Assembly (NCBI GenBank): GCA_013398615.1
Contig: VZSR01000680.1
Coordinates: 1,347,852-1,411,851, forward strand
Length of the DNA stretch: 64,000 nucleotides
Source of the DNA: Brachypodius melanocephalos
Lineage: Eukaryota > Chordata > Aves > Passeriformes > Pycnonotidae
Direction of reading: 5' to 3'
In this document: positions 49,508-60,393 of the stretch, in pieces
Position numbering within the stretch: the stretch's first letter is position 1
Layout: every line of letters begins with the position of its first letter
Notes under the pieces: model-generated
What the model saw: only the letters and a program-made list of their open reading frames with translations
The model's database searches: none
What the model was told of the DNA's origin: nothing
Translations under genes and position numbers: made by a program

Positions 49508-49611
49508 GATGATGACGATGCTTTGGACCTATCCTAACTGCGTGGGGACACGAGTAGACCTGGAGGAGCTCCTGCTGTCGCACACCTATGCGGAATGGTA
49601 CATGGAAAAGG
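49508..49611 (+). other. Candidate unassigned exon upstream of the CG island
   Basis: A pyrimidine-rich acceptor (CCTTTTGTCAG) ends at 49507 and a GTAAAT donor begins at 49612. Only one frame is open through the 104 bases; it starts with ATG at 49509 and reads MMTMLWTYPNCVG through to HTYAEWYMEKG. Without splicing the frame stops at 49671-49673 (54 codons). I do not recognise the peptide. It ends in phase 1, which would join in frame to ARHGAP8 exon 2 at 62551 (giving EK-ELQKDE), but not to the start exon at 60282, where it would be a short upstream frame. Being coding is an inference. Confidence 0.35.
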
Positions 49612-49636
49612 GTAAATGTCTCTTTTTTTCGCACAG

Positions 49637-50060
49637 GCTGGCATCCATCAGCGGGCAGGCAGTGCCGCGGTGAGTGACCCGCGGCGGGTCCCCCGGGGCT
49701 CTCATCACTGCGCTCGGCTCCCCGCGGCAGTCAGGTGGCCATGCCGCAATCATCGGGCGGTGATTTATTTCCAACCCCGAGCAATCGGGAGGCAGTAAGA
49801 GCACATGAATCCCCACACCCTCGTGTCGGGTTTCCCGGCTGGAGCCGCACGGAGGGCGGGGGCCCGGACCCCGCCGCCTTCCGCCGCCGCCCCGGGAAGC
49901 GAAAGCGAAAGGCCGGGCCGGGCTCTGCTGGGGCTCCCGGCGGCTGTCGCTCCGCAAGCCGCCCCTCGGGGAAAAGGCAAAAGGTAAAAGCCGACGGGTT
50001 TCCTAGAGGGAGAGGGGCTGGGAAGGGCATGGGGGCGGTGGGATCCCGGGGGCTCCTCCA
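49637..50060. promoter_or_regulatory. CG-rich island, likely ARHGAP8 (or bidirectional) promoter
   Basis: This stretch is conspicuously rich in G, C and CG dinucleotides (for example GGGCCGGGCCGG, CCGCCGCCGCC) in an AT-rich neighbourhood. A GGGGGCGGTGGG GC-box lies near 50032. A strong donor (CG|GTGAGT) at 49669/49670 could end a non-coding first exon. It is the only such island between PRR5 and ARHGAP8, about 10 kb before the ARHGAP8 start exon, so it is the natural candidate promoter. Open frames on both strands are compositional. Confidence 0.6.
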
Positions 50061-52143
50061 GAGAAGGGTATGGATTCATGGATCCAGAGAGGGATGCGTC
50101 AAACCAAGCACTTCGTGCTTCAGCCTGCTGGGCTGCCCTTTTACCCTCACATCTTTTACATTTTCTTTTGGATGTGAAGTGCCCCCTCTGAAGGGGAACC
50201 AACCATTTGGGTGGGCTGGGATCCAGCCCACATTTTGCCCCCTCGGGCAGTGGCTGCCCTGAGCTCACGGCCAGGCTTTGGTGCCTTCCTTCCGCGGGAC
50301 ACCTGCATGATTGCTGCTTCCCACAATAATACGGTTCAAAGGTCAGAACAGCAAAGATTGATACTGAGTAGATGTTTTATGAGGCTGTTACTTTACCCCG
50401 AGGCTTACGTTTCTGCTTGAGGACGGAGTTGTGGTTATTTGCTCAAGGATACGACAGCTGAACAGGATTCTGTATGTTGAGAACGTGTTTGATGGGTTTG
50501 ATTGTGGGCAGGTGAATTTAAGCTCTTGTGGGTATTCCCACTTTGTAGGAGAGCTCTGTGGGACAAAAAGTTTCTGCATACATATTCCCTTGCAGAATTT
50601 GAGCTTGTATGATGACACTGACAAGAAACAGAAAGCAGAGTGACAATTGCAGTAGACATTCTATGGTTTTCTGGATGTGGTACGAGTTGTGTATCTTGAG
50701 ACTGAGCACTCCAAACCATAAAAAAGTTCTTGAAGAACATCTCCAGCAATGGATTGATGTGCTGTGCTTTCAGGGTTCTATTTCCTCCTCTTTGTTGACG
50801 AGTTGCTTGAAAATGATTTCTCTTCACCCCCATTATCATAGATATTTGTAGTAGTTAGTTCACTTTTCAGCACTCTGTATGTGTTGCATCATATATTTGG
50901 CATGTAGTTAAAATCCATATTGTTGTGTATGCATAAGGAGCTGAATTTGTGTTGCACATGGAACCTTCCCAGATGTCTGAGCAGTGACTCCGCTGTTTTG
51001 TCACAAGTTTTCCCGGCAGAAGGTGACACAAAGTTTACTTAAAGCTGATTTAATTCCTGGGGGGAGATGTGGTAGGCTGTGAATACATAATGAAACCGGT
51101 TCCTCTTGTTTGCTGCCTTAGCATTCCTGCAATTCCTGCCATCCAGCCCCCCTTCCCAAGTCACCCTGCTAGGAATCCACCAGCAGGCTGAAGCCGTTCC
51201 GGCCGGACAAAAGAGATCAAGCCTCTTCCCACACTTGGACGGCAGGGAAGCAGCCCATTCCCGGCTGGATGCCTTATCCCTTCCCTCAAGGGTAGCCGAA
51301 GGGACAGCCAGGATTCCCCTCCTCGCTGCAGTATTTTGTATTGATGTCCTTGCTGGTGACTTTGCTTTCCTTTCCTTTTCCACACTGGTGAGCTCTTGGC
51401 CCCTCTGGGCTCAGTGTTGGCTCAGCTTCTCATCAGGACCTGAGTAACTCCAGCGTGGCTGGCCGGACTCAGGAGTAAAGCTCCTCATGGAGCAGGAGTC
51501 AGGGACATTGACAGGAGGTGTGACCTTATTTCACACACCAAAGCCTCTCCCAAGGAGGTGTGACCCCTGTTTTTTGGAGGTGTTTTGGCATCTAAGTGTG
51601 ATATTTGCCGCTGAGGTGTTACAGACCTTCAGGATGCTGTCTAAAGGGGTGTGCTATTTTAGCCTCTAATCAAGGAGTTTGATAAGGGTTCTCTGAGTAG
51701 ATCAGAGTCAGTCACCGATGTTCCTGCAACCAAATAAGTTGCTTTTTAAAATTGCTTTGACACAGGTAATTTATTCCAATATCTTCAGACATCGTCTTCA
51801 GACATTTGTCTTTCAGAAAAAAAAAAATACACAGTAATGCTAGGTGTAACTTCATTAAGTGAAATGAAACACAGTTCCTTGTGTGATTTTTTTCATTGTT
51901 AGAGCAGCAATTCAAAAAGTAAATAAGCATGGGGAGATATAAGCTGTATTTTTAGTTCTCCTGGACTGGATAAATGTTTGATGGTAGTATTGCCAGGGGA
52001 AATTTCTAAACGGTATTTTTTGTACTCTTCTATGAACTGTAAACAAGTTTTTTAAAAAGAATATTTACAGAGACTTGAAGTCATTGTGTTCAAAGCTGAG
52101 TATTGTTTTTTATAGGTTTTAAACTTAAGAGTTTTTTCTTTTT
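50061..52143. other. Intergenic or ARHGAP8 leader intron, nothing recognised
   Basis: No exon, RNA gene or repeat family is recognised between the CG island and the next CR1. If the island is the ARHGAP8 promoter, this is part of its first intron. Confidence 0.5.
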
Positions 52144-52557
52144 GAGCTGTTGGAGCGAGTCCAGAGGAGGCACTAAGTTGATCCAAGGGGTGGAACACCT
52201 CTCTTATGAGGAAAGGCTGATTAGGTTTGTTCAGCCTGGAGAAGTTTTGGGATGAACTTAATGTGGCCTTCCAGTACCTGAGGAGGCAACAGGAAAGATA
52301 GAGACTATTTAGAAGGGGCTGGAGTGACAGGACAAGGGGAAAATGTATTCAGAGAGTAGGTTTAGATTAGATGTTAAGAAGATTTTTCCTGTGAGGGTGG
52401 TGAGGCCCTGGCACAGAGGAGCTGTGTCTGCCCCACCCCTGGAAGTGTTCAAGTGGTCCAGTGTTGGATGGGACTCTGAGCAACCTGGTCTAGTAGAAAG
52501 TGTCTCTGACCATGGCATGAGATCCTTTCCAACCCAAGCCGTTCTGGCATCTGTGAA
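52144..52557 (+). mobile_element. CR1 LINE 3' end, sense strand
   Basis: GAGCTGTTGGAGCGAGTCCA opens the match. It continues with AACACCTCTCTTATGAGGAA, TTCAGCCTGGAGAAG, CCAGTACCTGAGGAGGC, GAGGGTGGTGAGGCCCTGG and the final TCCTTTCCAACCCAAGCC. It is longer than the copy at 13403 but still 5'-truncated and without an intact protein. The terminal octamer repeats have decayed. Confidence 0.92.
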
Positions 52558-54330
52558 ATGCAGTATTGGTTTTGAATTTTTCTTTGGTTGTAATTTCAAA
52601 GCATCTGTAAAAATCTGTGATTTGAAATATCAAGATTCTGAGGATGGGATGTGAATAGAGGGGATAGTTGAGGTGGACTGCGTCATGGGAGGCTTTGGTT
52701 TCAGAGTTAAAGTTGAAGTGGCTGTTGTTTCTACTGGATTATATGGCTGGTGTTGAAGACATGAACTGAGCTCTTTGACCCCAGCAGAACAATCACTGAG
52801 TTATCTGAAACACTCACTGGCTGCCTTGTCAGCTCGATGGACATTGAACTGTGCCTTGAACTCTTGTAGTAAAACACTTCCATGCTTTATAGCATTACAT
52901 TTCTTGCACAATAAGTTATCATAACAAACTCTCCAGCTTGCAAATATTTCGTCTTACTACTTGAGAGTTAATGGAGAAATAATTGGTTTGGGCAAACCAG
53001 CAGCTAGCTGGGTCTTCAGTTAAAAACTTAGTTGAGAAACAGTCTAGTGCAAATGAAGAAACAGTGGGATGACAGGTGTTGCTATCATCATTTAAGCTGA
53101 TTTTGAATTGAGATTTCTAGCTAAACATGGGCTATATATGATCACCATATAAAATGGCTTTTGGAACTCTGGTACTTTACAGTACTGTTTTGTTTTGTGC
53201 GGCTTGGAGGTGGAAGGGATGATGGATAAGCCTGGGTGTTTTGGCAAGAACTAGAAACCTTGACCTGTGCTCTGTAAATATAAGAACAGGAATTTATTTT
53301 AAAAGCTCTAATTTATTCCACCCAGAGGAATCCCCAGTGAATAATTATGCAATTAAAATAACCCTTTTTATCACAATACACCAGCCCTTTGTCCAGTAAC
53401 TTGTCAGAGGAATTCAATTAAAACCCACAATCTTAAAAATACACTTGTCTGCAACTGAAAGTATGTAATCCCTTGAGATGGAAGCTAGTTAAACAGAAAT
53501 TCAGCCCAACATAATTTTGCCACATTACTGTGTACTACAGTGTATTAATTTGGAGAGCAAGTTCCATAGAGGGCTGATCACAGTGTTTATTATGATTACA
53601 TTATAGTAATTTTTGTTTAGTCAATAACCAGTTATGCTGAATCAAAAAAAAAAAAAAAGGTGTAGTGTATTTATTGCAACCACTTATCCCTGTTCAGATA
53701 ATTTTGTCCTAATGATAGAGCAAGTTTACATAAGGCTTTCTGTCAACTGGTTATGCATCAGGCACTTTTTTTTTACCTCATGTGCTTATACCGTGCCAGA
53801 TGAACAAGTGTATGTGACAAGAAAATATCTGCACTGTTTCAGACAACAAAAAAGTATTTCCAAAACGTTTTTGCTAGTAATGGCTAGAAACAGTCCCTTT
53901 CCTTTAGTCCTTTCAGAACTGGAAGTGGCTGATACATCCAGGTATTTATATGCAGCAGGGAAACACTCTTTATTTCACTGTGACATGCTTAATTCTTTCT
54001 CATAAATAGATAGATTTTTGACTCCTTCCAGCAGAAAAGGTATGGTAGGGGGTACGGGGAAGAGATTATGCTCACATATTTTGTGGTTAGTGAAATGACA
54101 GTGCGTCACAGCTTTTCCAGTAGAGGAAAACTGGTGATGGGCAGTGGAGGTTTAAGGTTTCTTTACCTGCTCCAGATCTGCAACTGTGACCACAAGCATT
54201 GTAAAGGCAGGCAAGGTGCAATGTCCTTTGAGGGTGGACATACGGTATAACTGTGGAAAAATGTTTCATCAGGTGCATGTCATCATGGCAACCTGCAAAC
54301 TGACAAGAAGGGAGAAGTAGATAGGATATG
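52558..54330. other. Intergenic or leader intron, nothing recognised
   Basis: AT-rich DNA with a run of As at about 53645-53658. The longest open frame (53634-54005) has no resemblance to a known family and begins in the A-run. Confidence 0.5.
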
Positions 54331-54558
54331 AGGAGAAAATTAGGTTAGACATCAGTGAGAGAAATTCTCTGTGAGGGTGGTGAATCTCTTGCAAAGAGAA
54401 GCTGTGGCTGCCCCATCCCTGGAAGTGTCCGAGGCCAGGTTGGACAGGGCTTGGAGCAACCTGGGGTAGTGGAGGGTGTCCCTTGCACATGGCAGGGGAT
54501 GAAATGAGATGTGCTTTAAGCTCTCTTCCAACCCACACCAGTCTGTGATTCTGTGATC
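54331..54558 (+). mobile_element. CR1 LINE 3' end, sense strand
   Basis: TTAGGTTAGACATCAGTGAG, GTGAGGGTGGTGAATC, GCTGTGGCTGCCCCATCCCT, GGCCAGGTTGGACAGGGC and TTCCAACCCACACCA lead to GTGATTCTGTGAT, the CR1 tail octamers. Short, 5'-truncated copy. Confidence 0.9.
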
Positions 54559-55391
54559 CTGGAATGAACACTGAAAAGACCCAACTGCATGAACCTGGGC
54601 TTCTAGTTATAGGACAATATATAGCATCACTGAGTAAACACTGCTTGACTGTTTTCCAAGTTGAAATGGAATGGATGAGCCCAGTAGAAAATTGCTTTCA
54701 GAGAAATCAGCATTGTTTGATCACTGTAGAATTTGGTAGGCTAGAGTACAGATGCTCTTGACAGGGAGACAGTCTTCCTTTATTTCTGATTTTCAAGGCT
54801 GTGTTTCAATCCATTGAGGAATTAACCTTTCTGTGTGCTCTTTCTCTGATCATTCTATGAAAAGAGGTTCAAAAACCCCTAAACGGATGTGATACAGAAA
54901 GAATAAAGTATTTGGATTGAATTAATATTCATTCCAAATTGAGATATAAATGCAAATTGACATATGAATTTAGTTTTTACCTTTTTCTCTTACTTTTTCT
55001 CTTCTCTTCAACATAATATTTCTTCATGTTAGCCTTAAAACCAGGAAAGTTCTTGTATTATTTCTGGGACACAGTACTGATACTACATAGCACAGTGTTA
55101 TTTTGTATGGAGAACTGGCAGTTTGAACAATTACAATTTTTTTACTGATTTTATTAATTCTGAAAGAACAGAGGTGTCAACATGCAAAACCCCAAAGAGT
55201 GTTAGATTTTATGCACACGATAAATGCTAAACAGTTGTAGGAATATTTCTAAATATTTTGCTTCAAATATTAGTGTGACATTTTTCTGTGCTCAATGATA
55301 AGGTCATCAATTTATGTAGTTCCAGTGAAGAATAGCTGTTATGCTTTTAAATTTGATTGAAATATCCATGCATATTATAAGCTTTTGTAAT
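54559..55391. other. Intergenic or leader intron, nothing recognised
   Basis: AT-rich DNA between a CR1 and the interrupted LTR. No exon, repeat family or RNA gene recognised. GTAAT at 55387-55391 is the likely left target duplication of the LTR. Confidence 0.5.
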
Positions 55392-55550
55392 TATCTTGGT
55401 TTGAAAAACAAGTGTCTGCCAAGGAAAGCAGGAATGAAGAATATGACCCCCACTCCCTCTGAATTACCATAACTTTAAAATCAAGGGGCTTTCAGGCAAA
55501 GATGTGGGAAAAGGTATAACAGGTTTTTTTACTAATATGTATATGTGTAA

Positions 55551-56012
55551 CAGAATCACAGAATCATTAGGTTGGAAGAGACCTCCAAGATCAAGTCTAA
55601 CCCAACCCTACCCTCATCTAAACCGTGGCACCAAGTGCCACATCCAGTCTTTTCTTAAACACATCCAGAGATGGCGAATCCACCACATCCCCAGGTAGAT
55701 AATTTCAATACTTTATTACCCCTTCTGTAAAAAACTTTTTCCTAATATCCAGCCTATATTTCCCTTGGCGCAGCTTAAGACTGTGTCCTCTCGTGCTGAC
55801 AGTGCTGTCTGGAGAAAAAGGCCAACCCCAGCTGAGCACAGGCACCTTTCAGGGATTGTAGAGAGTGATCAGGGTACCCCTGAGTCTCCTTTTCTCCAGG
55901 CTGAACGCCCCCAGCTCCCTCAGTCGTTCCTCATAGGGCTTGTGCTCCAAGCGCGTCACCAACCTTGTTGCCCTCCTCTGGACGCACTTAAGTATCTCAA
56001 ATTCTTCCTAGG
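55551..56012 (-). mobile_element. CR1 LINE 3' end nested in the LTR, antisense
   Basis: CAGAATCACAGAATCATTAG opens the reversed CR1 tail. It continues with GGTTGGAAGAGACCTCCAAG, CTGTAAAAAACTTTTTCCTA, CTTTTCTCCAGGCTGAACGC, CTCAGTCGTTCCTCATAGG and TTGCCCTCCTCTGGACGCAC. About 460 bases, 5'-truncated. LTR sequence flanks it on both sides, so it entered after the LTR did. Confidence 0.93.
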
Positions 56013-56095
56013 CAATGAACAAGGCAAAGAAACAACAACAATTGCAGCAACAACAAACAAGAACAGAATCCCAAGGAACAGCGGGAGTCTCTTCC

Positions 56096-56195
56096 NNNNN
56101 NNNNNNNNNNNNNNNNNNNNNNNNNNNNNNNNNNNNNNNNNNNNNNNNNNNNNNNNNNNNNNNNNNNNNNNNNNNNNNNNNNNNNNNNNNNNNNN
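56096..56195. other. Assembly gap, exactly 100 Ns
   Basis: A run of exactly 100 Ns is the usual placeholder for a gap of unknown size. It falls inside the antisense LTR, whose true length is therefore uncertain. Confidence 0.97.
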
Positions 56196-56853
56196 GAAGC
56201 AGCAAGCTGGAACGCCAGGAATGAGCAAAAATGCCAGGTAGTAGCCAAGATTTATCAGAAACTCTGCAGATTTAGCTGGAAGTGCGGGACATCCCGGCAG
56301 GCAGGGAGTGTGGGGCCTACAGCGTAGTGAAAAACCCGGAGGAGTGCCGAAGAAATGGCGGGGCTGGGCGGGGCACCCCAGTTCCTGGTCATGGCAGAGA
56401 GCAGCTCCCTTGGAGGGGAAAAGGGGCTCAGGGATCCTGGGGTTTTGCCTGAGGTACCCAAGCAGATGGTGATAGGTCCTTTGGTGAGGTCAGTGTTAAT
56501 AAGGCCCTGGTGAAAAGGCCGCTCTTAGGAGCAGAACTCCACTCAGGATAAAAAAAAGGCAGCAGGAGATGGAACCCCGCAGTGGTGGCGAATTGTCCCC
56601 ACAGCCATCGCAGCCTCTGCCCTCTCCCAGTGCTGAGAGCTCAAGAGAGCTGGCAGCTGCACCCAGCCCCTTCTGCCCAGCTCGTGGTACCTCTGCCCTC
56701 CCAGAGAAAACCCCAGGTAAAAAGAGAGAGCAGCCAGCTGCACCCCTTCCCTGAGCTCTGGCAACTCTTGTCTCTCTTAAGAGGGTCATTGTGTCCTAGC
56801 AACACAAATTCCCTGAGAGAGGGAAACAAAAGGAAGAATCCTAAACCCTGACA

Positions 56854-59800
56854 GTAAACTTGCATTGAACTTTTCAAAGTAATAATCCTTTAATTTTTAA
56901 ATATTAATTTACCAACCTGTGTGGTGTCAGCATTCAAATTCTTCGGGGGTTTTTTGCCAAGTTGTCCAATTATTTCAGCAGAGAGAGGCCCAAAGAATCA
57001 GAGCTCTGTGTGTGCTCTCTCTGTCAGTCTCAGTGTCTACGTGCTGATTTTCACCAATGTATTGCCAGCAAAGAATACGCAAAGAAGCTATACCAAATAG
57101 CTGAAACCAACTGATAATGAAAAATACAGGCTTGGGTTTTGATAGACATTGTGTAGGAAATACTCTCAGGAAAAATACTGTTTAGGGCAGACAACCTAGG
57201 GGAAGACATGGAGAGTGTTTTGAAAATGTTTTTCAAAAGTACATTATGCACTCAGCTCATGTATTGCTGTGTTTATAGATCCTGTAGCAAATTTCCTGCA
57301 GTATTATAAGTAATGAAATAATCTCCTGGAAGCCCTTTACCTGGTTTTGTATCTGATACCCCTTAGCAGATACTGGCTTTATACAGAACTCTCATCCTAT
57401 CAAAATGTAAATTGCAGACTGATGTTACAGGGTGAGCTGTGTCAAGCCAATAACAAAGAATATCAGTAAAAGGCGAGAACATTGTGGGGGGGAAAAATGA
57501 AGAGAAACCACACTATTTACATTTGAAGAAGAACATTTCTGACAGCTGAGTGAACAAAGAGAATAGGCATTAAAGACGCCTGTGCCTTGACAAATGTTGG
57601 AGGAATCTCCTGCCTTTGTTTGGATTCACTGTAAATGGGAGTTCATTACCAGGCAGTTCTGTGTGCACTGCCTTCATTTCTGCTGAAGTAATAATCCTTT
57701 AGGGATGCCAGTAAGTAATAATAGTCTGCAATATTTTGTAAAATACATCCCAATTTCTATTATTAATAGAAGGATTGTAGTTTGGGTCTTTTCAGGACTT
57801 TTTTTTTTTTTTTTAATTGCCTTTTTGGTGGGATGGTGTCGGGAAAGGCATCACTTTGCTAAAAACAGTGATAGGTGGCATGGAACACTGTTAAGGAGAT
57901 GGTGTTATCTCCCAGGAACAGAGAATCCTGGGAATCAACAGGAAATCAGGTTCTGAGGGTGCTACACTAAGTTTGCCTCCTAACTGGAAACTTTCTAATT
58001 GCTGCCCCAAGGGCAAGCTGAAAACCAGGCAGATGGCTCCTTCCCTGCTTCCCTTATTCTTTGACTCCATGTAAATAATTTCTAGCTTCACTGTAACTTT
58101 TTGTGTTTAACATTTGTACATGTTTTAACACTGTCACAGTTGCTCTCACTTGTATGGTAACTTTGCTGTTCAAAAGCCAGAGGTTTTTCAGCAGGTTTCA
58201 GGGGAGATTTAAATCTGCCCTCTCTAGTCTGAGCCACTGCTTCTAACTATAGCATTAGCCATTAGTCTGAAGGAGAAAGTGTGTTTTGTCCCATGCTATA
58301 AACTGAAGGATTGTACTTGTTAGTTTTCCTTCAAACAAGGGCTGAAGGAGATATTTTTTCCCTTGTTCTATACATTTGTTGTGTATAGGTAAAGTGTCAC
58401 AAAACAAGGGCCTTGTTACCCGTGTAAAATCATGGCTCAGGCGTGTCACTGTTTATCTGGACTTTGATAAGGCTTTCTGTTCTCTTAGAAAAGGTGCATA
58501 CTAGAGGAATGACTAGAGCCATAAACACCATGTGGCAGTGTTTTTTTCCTTTACTTCCCAGAACGCTGAGGGGCGGCATGTTTGAGTGAATAGCTGATAA
58601 GGGCAGAAACTCTGCTCTAATGAGTGCTTGGTGTGTGGCTGTTTTGTCTTTCCTCCTGTGTGCTCCCAAGACTTTCCTTCAACTTTCCCGTAGTAGAAAC
58701 ATATAAATAGTGGAGTGTGTGTAGTAAGGATGGATCCTGCTGGAAGAAGCAGTGGTCTCTGGTTTGTTTTTTTTTTTGTTTTTCCCAAGCTACTTGGATT
58801 TTATGGCTTATGATTTCATTTATGGTTCATGGTTTAAATTCAATAGACTGGAAAAGCCTGGTGTAAATAGGTACTTCAGAAGGAAGGTAAAGCCCCATTT
58901 CCTTGTGAGGGCTTTTGGAAATACTTGGTTGGGATGAAGTCCATGAAGCTCAGATATATTGAACATGGGCTTTGTTTGTTCTGAAAGTATGAATTCACAG
59001 GTGCTTGAAACCTTCTCCAAGTCCTTAAATTTCTGCAAAATGTAAACATTCTGTTTAGGAAGAAATGAGAAAATGTGCAGATAAGATAGAAAAAGTCAGG
59101 TTTCCTTGTTTTATCCTTATTTCCTTGTTGTGTAACTTGGCTTCATAAACACTTTTAAACATTGTTCATTCGAAGTAGATATTTATGTGCCATTTATTCT
59201 TGACCATCATAGGTGCAGATGAGCAGATAATACACCAAGTGCTTATGAGCAAACCATTTCACTTACTAAATCATCTACAGTACCTGCTACAGATTAGTTG
59301 CTAAAAAAAATTACATTGTCACACCAGTTCCTAACTGTTAGTCTAAAAAATACCTAAATATCAATATCTATCAATAATAAAAATTAAGTGCCCATTGGAA
59401 TATCAGTCACTATGCATTTTTAATAGTACAAATCTGACCCAGAATTTCTTTCTTTTTAAGAATACCATTGCTCAGTGAGAAATGGAATAATGTTCTTTTT
59501 TGAACTTAATGGGGCTTTCCCCTGTGTGTATGGACTTTTAAATTGAGTTTCCTATAAGGGAGACTAATTATTTTCAACAAGGAACAACTAAGGTTGTTAC
59601 AAAATAATTGATAAATTTATGAAATTTTTCTAAGTGGTAGAACCTGCAGCAAGCAGGCAAACTGGACATTTTTTGGTCCTGATTATAATTTTGAGTGTGT
59701 TCCTTAGTAATCTCTTTGCAAAGCACAGAGCCTTGACAAAAAGCAGGGATTACACACAGGAACAGGGGTTTTCTAAATTTTTTTTTTTTTAGTATTTTTA

Positions 59801-60281
59801 TATGTTAATGCTCTCTTGAAATTTTCATGAAGCTCTTTCATGTGAAATATGAGGTATAAATGTTTCCTGTAATAAAACTTAGAATTGCTAAAGAGACATG
59901 ACCTGGTGTGAGGGTACATAATCTACATAAAGAAAAAAAAAAAAAAGTTTTGTTTTCAGGAGTGAATTAGTCAGAAATGCTGATATTTGTCATTAAAGAT
60001 ATGTAATACATAAGTACTTTGAGTAACAACTCCCCCAAAATGAAAAAGGGTCAGTTTATTCAAACTTTATTATTAATTAATAGCTTTTTTTTATTTTTAG
60101 ATTGTAGTTTTAAAATAGTTTTATAACACTCTTGTAAGAAAATGATAGCCAAATGTCAATGAGGTTTTCCCTCTACAACAGCTGGGCAATAGGATTTCTG
60201 GGGTGCATTCTTTTTCTTTTGCTATTTGTGTAGTGCATAAGATGTGCCACATTGTGATGACACCTTTGTTTATTTTTGCAG
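56854..60281. other. AT-rich DNA upstream of the ARHGAP8 start exon
   Basis: No repeat family, RNA gene or exon recognised. There are poly-T and poly-A runs at about 57799-57814, 59780-59791 and 59933-59946. The last 12 bases before 60282 (TTTATTTTTGCAG) are a good splice acceptor. Confidence 0.6.
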
Positions 60282-60393
60282 GGCTGACCCAAGGATCGTT
60301 TCATCCTTCAAGAATCTGTTTGCAAGGTCTGCATAGACTTGTCCCTAAGGGGAAACATGTCTGAGGTTGACTATGAAAAATTAGCTGAAATAG
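60282..60393 (+). CDS. ARHGAP8: ARHGAP8 start exon (leader 60282-60356, coding 60357-60393)
   Basis: The acceptor TTTTTGCAG precedes 60282, so there is at least one upstream leader exon. Coding starts at ATG 60357 (AACATGT, A at -3) and encodes MSEVDYEKLAEI plus one base of Glu13, donor gtaaat. An in-frame TGA at 60285-60287 excludes an earlier start in this exon. All three frames entered from an upstream exon meet a stop here: TGA at 60285, TGA at 60362 and TAG at about 60334. The exon therefore works as a leader that resets translation at its own ATG. Confidence 0.8.

Larger units (their letters stand above)
55392..56853 (-). mobile_element. Antisense LTR of the same family, interrupted by a CR1
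   Basis: On the + strand it begins TATCTTGGTTTGAAAAAC, the reverse of the other LTR's AAACCAAGACA end, and ends CTAAACCCTGACA, the reverse of its TGT-GGGTTTAG start. It runs to about 55550, is interrupted by a CR1, and resumes at about 56013 with CAAAGAAACAACAACAATTG, matching the next block of the reversed 43900 copy. GTAAT before and GTAAA after (56854-56858) form a near-perfect 5-bp target duplication. The central GC-rich part (56196-56760) is absent from the 43900 copy. No retroviral genes are present. A 100-N gap lies inside. Confidence 0.82.

Noticed and set aside
49586..50268. Overlapping open frames on both strands in the CG island
   Set aside because: Arginine, proline and glycine-rich frames on both strands are what high GC content produces; no conserved motif seen.
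55765..56241. 158-codon open frame
   Set aside because: It runs across the CR1, the LTR and the 100-N gap; it is a repeat artefact.
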